Positions 11,673 through 23,834 of a stretch of DNA of 64,000 nucleotides are shown here, in pieces. This stretch comes from Valencia hispanica (taxonomy: Eukaryota; Chordata; Actinopteri; Cyprinodontiformes; Valenciidae): positions 20,760,001-20,824,000 of the forward strand of contig OY747705.1 of NCBI GenBank assembly GCA_963556495.2, in the 5' to 3' direction. Position 1 is the first letter of the stretch. The number at the start of each line of letters is the position of its first letter. The translations under genes were made by a program, and so were the position numbers. The notes under the pieces are model-generated. The model was given only the letters and a program-made list of their open reading frames with translations. It did not search any database and was not told the DNA's origin.

Positions 11673-12492
11673 AACAAACTAGATGAGGAAACCTTGGACA
11701 GCCTGGAAAGCTACTTGGACGAGTGCTTTGACAACATTGTTATGGGCAAGCCAAAGAAATCCACCTCTGCTGTGCCGACAAGCACACCATCACAAAAACG
11801 CACCCGTTCTGAGGCCAGCACCTCCACAATCTCTCCAGAGAAAAGCTACAGCGATGTCCTGCACTCAATAGATAAGAAGCTAACCAGCCTAGACGCCCGT
11901 CTGGGCCTGGTTGAGGTTCTCCATAAAGAATTTCAAGCTCTAAGGGAATCCCTGGAGTTCAGCCAACAACAGGTAGCATCGCTCGCTGCAGAAAACCAAA
12001 CGCTTAGGGAGAGTGTAAAGAAACTCACCGAGGGGATGACGCAGCTGTCCGGAGAAAGTAAGAGGATGAAAGAAACTATCTTGGATATACAGGCCAGGGG
12101 AATGCGGGACAATCTTGTTTTTTTCGGGATCCCAGAACAGGCTGAGGACGACGCTGAATCCACCGTCTGAGATGGTAAAAAACATCACTTTTCACCGCGT
12201 CCACCGGCTCGGAGGTAAGAAGCCCAACAACAGCCTGCCGCGACCTATTGTTGCTAAATTCGAGCATTACAAGCAAAAAGAGCAGGTCAGAGGCCGGGGC
12301 AGAGAGCTGCGGGGAACGAATTACAGCGTTAACGATCAATATCCGAAGGAAATCCTGGATAGAAGGCGCGTTTTGTTCCCAATCAGGAAGAAATATATCA
12401 GTGAAGGCACCAGAGCTACAGTAGCGGTAGATAAACTGTATGTTAATGGGCAGCTGTTCAGGGACCCCCAGCTTACTCCTTGGCTTTATTAG
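11673..12492 (+). pseudogene. LINE ORF1 (L1-type RNA-binding protein), frame-broken
   Basis: ORF1 proteins are RNA chaperones that coat LINE RNA. The first part (open from 11673, to 12170) has a Ser/Thr/Pro-rich head and a long heptad-like helix (about 11860-12090, LREXL-type repeats), then MRDNLVFFGIP, the start of the L1 RRM domain. It ends at a TGA at about 12168. The second part, readable in another frame to 12492, continues with ITFHRVHRLG, RPIVAKFEHY, RRRVLFPIRKKY and a final DPQLTPWLY-like end, typical of the L1 RRM/C-terminal domain. A small deletion with frameshift near 12160-12175 separates the two. No ATG is in frame at the head; the first in-frame ATG is at 11742. Confidence 0.85.
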
Positions 12493-12494
12493 TC

Positions 12495-12896
12495 ATGTAA
12501 CACTGGTCAGATAAGAGTTGTTTTATCAGTCAACCATAATCTAATGTTAGCACAGCTCTGTAAAGTTGTTTACATCACTCAATGTGGGCGGGGCCAGGGC
12601 TAAGCACTGGGATACTGGCTCTTTTTTCTTTTCTCATCTTCACATGTCTATCACCAAATGTCTTTGTCACTCCTTTTTCCTTCTTTTATCACTCACACAC
12701 ACACATCATTTTTTCATAACATAACTATTTCTTTCTCTCTCACCCTTCACACCTTCACAACTTTCTTCTATTTCTCTCTTTCTTATATCTCGGCTTTTGG
12801 ATTTTCAATCAGGCAACCCCAAGCAAAAACTAATGATGCACCTGTGTTTATCTGTTTCTATGGTGATATGGACTTTACAACTTTTATCTCAAAACT
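12495..12896 (+). other. Inter-ORF spacer of the LINE
   Basis: This is non-coding sequence between ORF1 and ORF2. The first half is ordinary; from about 12615 it is strongly pyrimidine-rich (TTTCTCTC and CACACAC tracts). I see no feature beyond that. Confidence 0.6.
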
Positions 12897-15800
12897 ATGA
12901 CTACTCTAAGGTTTGTCACATGGAATGTTCATGGAGCTGGCACCAGAGAGAAAAGAGTTAAGATTTTTAACCAGCTTAAAAGATTGAAGGCAGATGTCGT
13001 CTTATTACAAGAAACCCATAAATCTACCTCAGCTGCAGATGATCTTAAATCCCCTGAGTTTCCTAATGTGTTTTCTGCATGCTATAACTCCAGACAAAGG
13101 GGAGTAGCAATATTAATAAATAAAAATGTAAATTTTACAGTAATAGATACAGTTACAGATCCAGAGGATAGATTTATTATAGTAAAACTATCTATACATA
13201 ACCAAAAATTATGTATTGTCAGTATATATGGTCCAAATGTTGATGACCCCTCATTCTTTCATTCCTTCTTCTCGGTGCTCCTTGAACACATGGATTGCTC
13301 ACTTCTTCTTGGGGGCGACCTCAACTTTGGTTTAAATGAAGAAATAGACAGGCTCAGCACAGCAGGGACTCAGCGCAGCGGGAAATCTATAGATATAGTC
13401 AAACAGTACATGAGCGATTATGGACTTTGTGATGCATGGCGATCTCTTCACCCCAATGACAAAAAATATACTTTCTTCTCAAATGTCCACCATTCATATT
13501 CTCGACTGGATTATTTGTTAGTCAGCAGCTCACTGTTGACTGACATTTCAGACACTGAGATACACCCTATAGCTGTTAGCGATCATGCTCCTGTTTCTCT
13601 AACTTTAGTAAATAAAACAGAAACACCTCAAAGCAAAAATTGGAGATTTAATATATCCTTACTTAAGGATAAAGAATTTATTAAATATTTCGAAAAAGAG
13701 TGGGCCTCATATTTGGAATATAACGACCTCCCTGGTACGTCGCCATCCATTCTTTGGGAGGCAGGAAAAGCTGTGATTAGAGGTAAAATAATCTCATTCT
13801 CATCAAATAAAAAGAAAATGGAAAGAAAACGTATTCAGGAATTAGAAGAAACTATTAATTCATTAGAAGCTTCTCTAGATGAGGAGAGACTAGGCAAAAT
13901 CCTTAAAGCAAAGCTAGAATTAAATCAAATTATCATAAACAGACCCAGTTCTTAATTCAAAGACTTAGGATAGAAAACTTTGAACAAGGTAATAAATCAG
14001 GTAGATTTTTGGCTAAGCAGCTTAAAATTAATAAAGAAAAAGCAACTATATCTGCTATTAAAGATCAGACCGGGAATACAGTATATGATCCTGGAAGAAT
14101 AAACAACACATTTAAAGAATTTTACAAGGCTTTATACTTACCAGAGATAAATCCATTGGATCATGAAATTGAACAATTTTTTGATAACATAACACTACCT
14201 AAATTATCTGAAAGTCAAGCGATGGCCCTGGATTCACCACTAACTGCGGCTGAACTCCAGGAGGCCCTCCAAGGCATGCCCAATAATAAGGCCCCAGGCC
14301 CAGATGGATTTCCAGCAGAGTTCTATAAAGAATTCTGGAATATTCTGGCACCAACATTCCACAGAATGCTGCAGGAAACCAAGGAAAATGGCAGACTCCC
14401 ACCAAATATGAATTCTGCCTACATTAGTCTTCTACTAAAATCAGGTAAAGACCCTTTGTTTCCTACCAGCTATCGTCCCATATCCCTTATTAATGTTGAT
14501 CTTAAAATAATCTGCAAAGCCCTCGCAAAAAGGATAGAGAAAGTAACCCCTCTTATAATACATCCTGATCAAACTGGTTTTATTCATCCACAAATTCACG
14601 TAGATTAATAGATTTAATAGATTTTTCTTACTGTAAAAACATTAAAACTAATATATTATCTTTAGATGCAGAAAAAGCATTTGATAGAGTTAACTGGAAA
14701 TTCTTATTTGTAACCTTACATAAATTTGGCTTTGGAAATTCTTTTATAAACTGGTTGAAAATATTATACAGTTCACCAACAGCATGTATCAGGACAAATA
14801 ACCAAACATCATCTAGGTTTTATCTTCAGAGAGGTACCAGGCAGGGATGTCCTCTCTCTCCCTCCCTGTTTGCTATTTTTATTGAACCACTAGCTGCAGC
14901 GATCAGGCAAACTCACAATATTAAAGGCATAAAATGCAATAACATAGAACATAAAATCAGTCTATATGCAGATGATGTATTACTTTTTCTCCAGCATTCA
15001 CAAACCTCTTTCTCTCAGGTAATCGGGTTGATAAACTCTTACTCAAATGTTTCAGATTATTCTATAAATTGGTTAAAATCTACAGTTCTTCCAATCAATT
15101 GTTCTGTCCAGAATCCAACTAATACACAACTACAGTCAGGGAATATTACCTATTTAGGTATCAATGTCTCACCAAGACTGGCAGATTTAATAACGCTAAA
15201 CTACATCCCACTTTTAAAAAAAGTGGAAGATGATCTTGCTAGATGGAAATCTCTACCCATATCACTTATGGGAAGGGTTGCTTCAATAAAGATGATGGTT
15301 TTGCCCAGAATCAACTACTTATTCTCAATGATCCCAAGTAAACCATCACTAGACTGGTTTAGATCTCTGGACTCCTCTATCTCTAAATTTCTTTGGAAAG
15401 ATATACCCCCAAGTATCAGCTTAAAAACACTGCAGAAGACCAAAGAAAAAGGAGGTCTAGATCTACCAAACTTCCATCATTATTTCTTAGCCAACAGGCT
15501 CCAATACATCTCAAGATGGTTAAAACATAGCTACCTAGACGAGTCCTGGATAGACGTAGAAAAGACACTATGTAATAAGATAAAACTTTCAGACCTACCA
15601 TTTATTAGCTCAAATATAAAACAATATGAATGCTTTAAAAGCATAAATATCAGCTCCTCTCTGACAGCATGGTGGGAGTTTCTAAAAATGACAGAGTCCA
15701 CAATAATCCCTTGCAGACGTACACCCATCTGGAATAACCCCGACATCTTGCAAAAAAAATTTATGATAAGTTTCCCAGTCTGGAGGTGCAATGGAATTGA

Positions 15801-16490
15801 ATACCTGGAACATATATTTGAAGGAACAGACTTTATCCCATTTAATACATTAATTACACAATATGGAATTGATAAAAACAAATTCTTAGAATATCAACAA
15901 ATTAAATCTATTATTAAAGGTAAATTTAGGCTCAATACAGCTGAATTACAAATTCCAGCAAGAGTTTTAGATTTTCTTAATCTCAACCCCCCCAAATTGC
16001 TGTCTAAAATATACAAAACTTTATCTACATTAGATGAATCAATAGCCATCCCTATTTCAAAATGGGAAGGGGATTTATCAGCCAGCTTTGACCAAAACGT
16101 CTGGTCTCAGATATGTTTAAGAACCTTTAAAATAACAAAAAATCCTCATTTGCAATTAATACAATACAAAATCCTTCATAGAGTATACTATACAGGTCAA
16201 CGAATGTTTAGGATGGGTTTTACATCGTCTAATACCTGCTTACAATGAACAAGCAATATACCAGATACTTATGTTCATGCGCTTTGGTTCTGTCCACCTG
16301 TTAAGAAATTTTGGTGCCAGATATGTGAGGACTTATCAAAGTGTCTGAAATGTAACATCCCACCATCTCCCTCAATTTGCCTGTTAGGAAATTTAAATGA
16401 TGTCATCATGGACACAAAATCAGTTCTAATGGTTACATTGCCTTATGCATCGCTAAGAAAACTATCCTCCTGAACTGGCCTTGGGGGGGT
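12897..16490 (+). pseudogene. LINE ORF2: APE endonuclease plus reverse transcriptase, frame-broken
   Basis: ORF2 nicks DNA and copies LINE RNA at the nick. It starts at ATG 12897. The endonuclease is seen as FVTWNVHG, LLQETH, LLGGDLNFG, SRLDYLLVS and AVSDHAPVSL, all intact. Reverse transcriptase follows with NNKAPGPDGFPAEFYK, SYRPISLINVD, motif A LSLDAEKAFDRV, motif B GTRQGCPLSPSLF and motif C YADDVLLFL, so the catalytic Asp residues are present. The C-terminus has LQIPARVL and a Cys/His region ending HALWFCPPVKKFW. Breaks: frameshift at about 13945, frameshift at about 14590, a TGA at 16246-16248 where the family usually has Cys, and a frameshift near 16440 before the terminal KKTILLNW. All look like one-base changes. 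No single frame covers the protein. Confidence 0.92.
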
Positions 16491-19400
16491 TGCACTGGCG
16501 GACATGGGTTACTGGCCTGGTGGCCGTTCTGCGCCTGGGTAGGGTCTGGGGTGGGCCTGGGGATTCGGGGCTTGGGGGCGCCGCACCCCTTAGCTGTGGT
16601 CCTGGCTGGGGGTCGGCCGGCGTGGGGTCTCTGTTGGCTGTGGGGGTCGGGGCCGGCCAGCGGCCGGCATGTGCAGCTGCCTCTCTCTTTTTCTCTGGGC
16701 CAATTGTCATCGCCGGTCCCTGTTTGGCGTCTCGCCTTGTTTGCTGGTTGGGGTGCCTGGCTGCTGGTCGCGGCAGCTGGGTGGCGTTTCTGGGCCGGAT
16801 CAGTCCTTTTTTGCGCTGGACTCGGCTCCTGGGTCTTGGTCTTTGTGCGGGGCGCTGGGGTTGGGCATTTGGCCAGGTTCGGTCGGACTTGCGGGTGGAC
16901 TGGCCGGGTGGTGGGCGTGCAGGGCAGGTGGGTGGGGCGCTGGGTTTGGCCTCCTGCCGGGCCGTCGAGCAACAGTCGTCGCTCCACAAGAAGTGAGGCT
17001 GGTGGATGTCGGCCTGGTGGGTCGAACTCAACCTGGGTGTCAAGTGTCTTTTGTGTTTTGAGAGTAGAGCGAATGTCAGGGTGGGTTTAGTTCCCCTTCT
17101 GGGATGGGGCTGGGGGGACTGCCTTGGGGTCCATGGGGCTTTGTGGTGCTGTGGCCGTGGGCCCCGGGTCGAACGTGCCATGGCCTCCCTCCCCTGGTGG
17201 ATCCCGGTGAACAGCGGTGCCTATTGGGTTGCGTGGGGGAGCTGGCTCCCTGGGAAGACATTTTGTCTCCCAGTCCTTCCCTCCCCATCCCTGGACACTT
17301 CTGTCCACCCACTCCATCACTTTACCACTCATATAGGGTCTTGGGGCATGGGCACATCACTGGGGTGAAAGGAGGGGCTTCCCTCCTCGCTATCCGGTGG
17401 TGTCCTGGGTCCCAATTTTAATATACAACTTAGGCACTCCCACTTATAACATTCTCACGCGACACATATGTAGGGACTTTGGGGTGGGCACACTTTTCGG
17501 CATCCAGAGGGGGAGCGGTTCAATCAGCTTCACCTCTGGTGCCGGTGCCCACTGTTAAACCACATATAGACACTGAGGGCTCGGGGTGGGGGTTGGGGGA
17601 TGTGTGACTGCCTTCCCCACATCCCACCCCTCTGTTTTAAATGCACATTATAACAACACGCATCAACACCATACTCGAGCGGGAGGATGGAGGCTAGGGG
17701 TCTTTTCACACCCCTGTTCGCTACGGGCCATCAGGGGTTGGGGTCCGGAGGAGGAACAGGCGGTCTGGTCGGGGTCCTGGGCTGTCGGGCTGCTTTGCCA
17801 CTGTGGGGCCCTTGGCGGTCTGCTTCTATCCGTCCTAGAAGGTAGGGGGTCCATCACCCAGGTCTGGGGACTGGTGGCTCTACTGGGGCATCGGTACCTG
17901 GACCTGGGAGCATAAAGTGTGTATGGGGTGTGTGAGTGAGGGTACAGCGTCATTTTTTTGGGTGTCTTGGTGAGTCAGTGAGAATGTATGGGTTTAAGAG
18001 GGAGGGAACGTATGACTGTGTCTGTATGTCTTTGTCTACCTGTCAGGTTGGATCTTGGTCTGCCCCCTCGCCTGGCGCACCTCAAGCCTTACACTTAATG
18101 GGGGTCCTATTTCCCCTCTGTCACTCCCCGCCGGTGACGGGGGCCCCTGCCTGCTGGTGCATCGGTGGTCAATCCGGTTCGGACCTGGTGCGTGCCTGGC
18201 CGGGCCTGGGGGGGCCGGTGTGTCGGTCGGCCGGTGTGTCGGTCGGCCGATGCGCTGGGCCGATATCTTCCTTTGGTTGGTTGGGGCACCTCTTTGGGGG
18301 TTGCCAGGTTTGGGATTGTTGGGTGGTGCCTGCTCGGTGGCTCGGCGGGATGCAGATCCGGCGTCTCTGCTCGTTTGATCACCTGTTCTGTGCGCACCGT
18401 GCATGGCTGGTTCATTGGCGGGTTGGACCGGCCCTGGCCCTCGTTGAATGCCTGGTCTCGGCGCCCTGCGTTGCGCGGGATCGGGACCTGGGAGCTGGTA
18501 CAACTTGGTGTCCAGATGCTGGCTGAGCCCGGCCTGGGGATGCTGTCCGTCCCCTGCGGCTATTGGTGGGGCGCTGGGATGTTGGCGGTGGGGATTGGCC
18601 TAGGGTGGAGGCGGCGTGTGGTGGCCGGCCCTGCAGTGCTGGGGGCCCCTCGTCGGCCGGTCCCTTGTTGGGTCCCTGCTGGGGGCTGGGGTGCCCCTGG
18701 GCCCCGGCTCTCCCGGTCCATTGACTGGCCCGCCCTGGCGCGGCCGGTTGCCGGCAGGGCCCGTGGGCTCGTCACTGCTGCCCCCCGGGCCCCTGCATAG
18801 TGGCCGCTGGATGTTCCCCTGGGGTTCTCCTTTGCTCCACTCTTGGGGGATGCGGTCGGCCCCACCCGGGTCCGCCTGGGGCTCTGGGGGTCCTTTGGAC
18901 GTCTTTGCTCCGATCTCCTTCATGTCTGCATCGATTCCTGGGAGACGGATTGATGCCTGCTCACACCAGCTATCGAACACTCTTATGGAGAAACCTTATA
19001 TGCACCAGCATGCTAACACACACACGTAGATGTGGGGTCTCTGGTGTTTAAGGATATATTCTTGGGCTGAGGTTATCATTACTAGAGCTTAATTAATCGA
19101 TACCATGAGTTTTTCTGTGACGTTGTTGTTGTATTTTTATATCTATTTTTGTGTGATGTGGTTGTGTAATTCTTAGTTCACAATGTTTGGTTTGTTTTGT
19201 CGATGTTCCTTTTTCGTGTTTTGTTTTGTTTTTTCCGTCTCTCTCTGCCGTCCTGTGGGTATGGAGGCAGACTTCAATGTCTTCCTGTGTTTTCTTTGTT
19301 CCCCTTCCTCTCTTGTATTTTCAACTCACCATCTCTCTTGACTTTTTGTTTCCTACCTCTCTTCTTTATCTTCCTTCTTTCTTCTCCTTAATTTTCCGTC

Positions 19401-19583
19401 TCCGTGTCCATAACATCAGGAAATAAAAACCCCAACCATTCATAATAAAGATTTTTCACACATATATCAAGTGGAGGACTATAGCAAAAGCTGTACTGCT
19501 CCGCTTGTGAAAGTAAATCTGTTGGGCTTCTACTTGGTACTCGGACACCAATTCTGAGCTCCACACTGCCAAACAGGACACAT
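16490..19583 (+). other. Long GC-rich 3' region of the LINE
   Basis: From about 16490 to 19020 the plus strand becomes very G-rich with many GGGG and GGCC runs, unlike the AT-rich ORF2 and the surrounding genome. Stop codons are rare simply because of composition, so long open frames appear on both strands; they show no conserved domain and I do not call them genes. After 19080 it turns T/C-rich. AATAAA occurs at 19422 and 19444. The segment 18750-19420 recurs at 36.1 kb. Confidence 0.8.
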
Positions 19584-19596
19584 AAAAAAAAAAAAA

Positions 19597-19680
19597 AAAA
19601 ATCAACCAGTTTTATCTAAAATTCTGAAGACATTCTCAAATGATCAGGCCTGTATGCTGTACATGATGCATTATTTTCTG
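19597..19680 (+). repeat. Target-site duplication, right copy (80-84 bp)
   Basis: Identical to 11417-11496 over 80 bases. It starts directly after (and overlaps by A's with) the LINE poly(A) tail and ends where the two flanks diverge ('tttctgttttgc' here against 'tttctgatttta' on the left). Confidence 0.95.
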
Positions 19681-22050
19681 TTTTGCTTAATTAAAAAAAT
19701 TCAAGAAATAAAAAAAGATTAAACCTTTTCCTCAGCCAGTCTCAAAATATGTCGCAATGTGCTATAGACAAAAAAGCATGGATTCATACCAAATTCAAGA
19801 GCATTTCTAGGCATCATATGTGAAAGAATTGTACTTAATTTTGTTAGGATTATTTAGGATTTCTGGTTGTACAAAGATTTAGTGAAAACACACTTCTGAT
19901 TATGTAAGGCGAGTCTTTTACAACACAAGATTTAAGATCATCTAAGGAATATATAATGAAAATCTGAGGTCATTTTAACATAGCTGGGATTTTTCAATTT
20001 TTGTTAATAAGTCCTGCCTACTTTCATTAATCAATACCATAATCAACAGTTAACCTAAAGACTATGCCATAATGGTATGTGCAAAGTTTTGTGAAAATCC
20101 CCTTAACTTTTTCTTAAGGTAATCTGCTCTCAAATATAGCACCCCTAGAGGTGAAAATTTGCCAAAACCAGTGCAAAGCTTCACAATCCACCTTCAAAGT
20201 TAAGATATTAAGATTATATTATTTATTTTGACTATTTCTAAATTATGGCAGTTTAATTTTGTGGCTAGGTTACAAACAACATGTATTCACGCCTAACATT
20301 CCGCTGCAACAAAAATTCAAAAATCAGCGACATTAACTTTCTTTCTGTTTCCTCTCAAGATAAAATGTGCACATTTCTAAGCCAATCGGGTTTGATCCTG
20401 GGGGGGTTCAGATGGGTGTTTGGCTTTAGCTAGCTTTATCACAATGTAACAAAGTGGGCATGACCTAAATCACCTGATCCAGAATTTTCAAGGATCACTC
20501 TGACATTAATCTTTTATCTGTGAGGAATCCTAGGGGGCGCATATCTGTATAAGATCTTGGTTTTCCCAATTTAAGTTCAAAGGTCAAATGTGAGATAGCA
20601 TATTAGCCACGGCCACATCATTATCATATTGAAAGTATGACCTCAAGGTTTAGTTTTGAACATCTAACAAGTTTGGTGTAAATTCAAGGCATTAAGCAGA
20701 TATAAACTTTTAGACTCTATAGCCTCCCCTATCAGAAAAAACTGTATAAAACTCAAAATATAATGACAATGTCTTGTCCCTTTTAGAGTCTAAATTCTTG
20801 TTGTGTAATCATGAACTATTTTGAAGATACAGTCAATCAACTTTTGTGCTAGCAACCGCTAAAATGTTTAGTTTTATGTTGCTTGCACAATTTTCCAAAA
20901 TGTTTACATTTTTTCTATATATTTGTGTTTGACTTGCTCTCCATGCAAGGCAAACGCTAAGTTTCACATTGATCCACCTTAAAATGTGGAAGGATATATC
21001 AAAAATAGTCTATTTTACAATATCGTAAAAAATCTAGGTGGAAGTGGGTGTGACCAATTAAAGGTTAATGCAGAATCATCCAAGGAATGATATGATATAA
21101 AGGTTTAAGTGTGAGACTCATAGTTTAGGAATTATTATTCTACACGCATCATCCTTCACAATAGGGCCCCCTAGTTATTGGGTACACCTTTTTGTTTCTG
21201 AGTAGCGATAGCATTTTTTTTTAAAATCAGACTGCCCTATCGTTTTCCGGTTCTTCCACCCAGCGCATTTTAGCGGAGAAGAATAAAAATAAATATGGAA
21301 AAATCCATACAATTACAATACGGTTGAAACTTGTGGCCTGTTCTGCCCACTCTGCAGGCTTGGAACCTTAAAAAGATGCAGTTCTCCAACAGTCAAATTT
21401 TTTCAGTAATCATAAATTGGAGCTGACATTTTCAAACATCAGGAACAACAGTTTAGAAAATGAACTTACACTTTATAACCACCAGGTGGAAGCCTTACCC
21501 CACTGTACACATCTCTGATATCCTTTTAAGGATATCAGCATTATAAGAAAGTCCTTCAGCTAAAAACCATGAGTAATTTTCCAAACCTTAATTTTGCTAT
21601 CTAAAGAAAGACTCAAATAAATCTACCATGGAGCAGTGTTTTGTTGTCTCTGGGCATTTACCTCATATCATTTTAACAACTTGAAACATGTCAAATTGCA
21701 GTTGTTTTGGGAAAATGGTGAATCACCAAATATATTCATATAACTGGCATTACCTTAAAGTACCTTTAGATGAAAACAAAGCCCAAGATATCTTTCCACC
21801 TCGGTCTCTAAGATGAATTTTTAATTGACCATAATTCTTTATCTGTTTTTTTTAATGAAAAATCACAATACTTTCTTAAATTCTACAACCACCTCATCAA
21901 AATGGATGGTTCTGAAAATTGTTCAGCATCAATGTACCAATTTCTTTCCTGTTTTTTACTACAAGTTATAAAAAGACTTTGCATGACAACACAAACATCA
22001 TATATGCATGGAGGCAGGCTCAATCACAATTACATGCACACAGAAGGCGG
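19681..22050. other. AT-rich non-coding DNA, nothing recognised
   Basis: No gene, tandem array or terminal-repeat element was recognised. Open frames are short and without domain content. Confidence 0.4.
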
Positions 22051-22556
22051 GTTTCCACTATCGGAACATTAGGGTAATTTTACCGGGCCTTTCTGGTGTG
22101 AACGTGTCGGGCCATCTCAGGAACCAACGGAGTACCAGTCTGGGAATATGTATTTTGAATGGCTCAATTGAGTTGCTGTGAAGGAGCTGTGGTTAAGTCA
22201 TGCATATTGGTTGTAATTCAGAGGGAAATTAGCAGATGTCGCTAAACATCCGGGCTCGTAAAAAGAAGAAGAGTTGCTGGCAAAGCAGGTTATAACAACA
22301 GCAAACAGAAACACAGCAACAAGCCCAGCTTCTTCCATCTTGATCTCTCTTTATTTCTGCTCCTGTTGGCGCCTTTTGGAGCCGATCAGTGATGCTACTC
22401 GCTGCTGAAATGGTCGTGATATGTGGATGTCTTTAGTTGATTTCTTTGAAAGGCCAATTGTGTATGGAGACACAACGGATGAGAGGAGTGGGCCAACAGA
22501 TGACTCCATCAGAAAAAGATCTGTCTAAATTACTCTGAAGTTCTGATAGTGGAAAC
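22051..22556. mobile_element. 506-bp MITE with 17-bp terminal inverted repeats
   Basis: The left end GTTTCCACTATCGGAAC (22051-22067) is the inverse of the right end GTTCTGATAGTGGAAAC (22540-22556) with one mismatch. The interior has no transposase. No convincing target-site duplication is visible, so the superfamily is not assigned (hAT-like or Harbinger-like are possible). Confidence 0.75.
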
Positions 22557-23834
22557 ACTCCTATAGTGGCTGAAACTATTCTCTGCAATAATAATATTTG
22601 CTACTTTTATGAATTTTGGTGCTACAGAAAATTTGTTTTTTGTGTCTTTTAGGATTTTTTTAGGATTTTGTTTTCGATCAAAAAAAGATCTCCCTATAAT
22701 TATTTTGGTTGCATTTTGTTCATCATAGTCATTGTTATTCCCAAATTTTCTCTCACCCCTTTGTTCTTTTTACTGCCTTGTCTCTTTATAGTTGTCAAGA
22801 CTTGTCCAGTTTGCTGTCTGAACCAGATATGGCCTGTCATGCCATTAATTTAACAAAGTCAACAGCAGCAGTGGGAATATCTAATTTCCCCCTAACATTG
22901 GGCAAATCTGCCTCTTAACAGGACTGACAATGCAAGACAACTAGGCCAATCCATACTGTTTGCCTAAGCTACCAGGGCAGGACATTTAAACCAATATATC
23001 TTTTTGTCACAGAGTGTGGTTAGATTACCTCTTTAGAAAAATCAGAGTGTCTACCTGGAGACCATTTCTGAGATGCTAAAAATCCATCTGTCCATGCTCT
23101 GGTACCCCTTATCCTACCCCGGAACATATCTAGGAAGTCTCTGTTCAAAGGAAACAAAGGGCCCAAAGTGTGCTCATCTGCCCAAACAAAAAAAGGCATG
23201 ATTAACTTGTAAGAATGCATATTTGTCTTTCCTTCTTATCTTTAGCGAAGAAAAATTAAAGAAGATAACCATCGGATAACAAAAAATGCATACATGCATT
23301 AAATAATTATAATATAAACTTGTTTACTTACTAAATGTCAAGGTTATTAAATTACCCATTAATATTCATTTAAAGTAAATTTATTTAACTTAACATTACT
23401 TTTGTTAATAAAATACGGATTCACCATGAATATAACATTTAAAGCAGGTTTGTCCTTACTGAAATTCAATTACACACAAACTCAGAAATTATTGATTTTC
23501 AAATGTTTCAAATTCTATACTTTTGCTCCCAGAGTCCATCATTACCACAGTAACATCAAATAATCCAACAAAGTGCCCACGTTTATTTTATCAGTGCCAT
23601 CTTCCAGGTGTAGTAGTGATTTATTGTCCTCTTTGTACCCAAGTCTCTGGCTGAGAGATTCTCGCAGGTGTTTCAGGTCTGTTTTAAAGCTACCTCCCTT
23701 CCTCAGGTGATGTCTCGGAATTTAGAATCCCCATAGAAACATACTTTCCTGCTTTGTTTGTCCTTTTTTTTCTCCCATGCTTTTAAATTAATTTTCCTTT
23801 TGGTTTAGATTCCAACCTAAAACTGAGAGACAGG

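Larger units (their letters stand above)
11497..19601 (+). mobile_element. 5'-complete L1/Tx1-type LINE, about 8.1 kb
   Basis: Order of parts: short 5' UTR (11497 to about 11690), ORF1 (coiled coil plus L1-type RNA-binding domain), about 400 bp spacer, ORF2 (APE endonuclease plus reverse transcriptase plus C-terminal Cys/His motif), a long GC-rich 3' region (about 16490-19080), a pyrimidine-rich segment, and an 18-A tail (19584-19601). It is flanked by a perfect 80-bp direct repeat, proving insertion as a unit. The ORFs carry several breaks, so this copy cannot encode intact proteins as read. A second, 5'-truncated copy of the 3' region lies at 36.1 kb. Confidence 0.95.

Noticed and set aside
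16433..19051. Many long open frames on both strands (100-240 codons, Gly/Pro/Arg/Trp-rich).
   Set aside because: They overlap each other in several frames on both strands and follow from the extreme GC content of the LINE 3' region; no conserved domain is seen.
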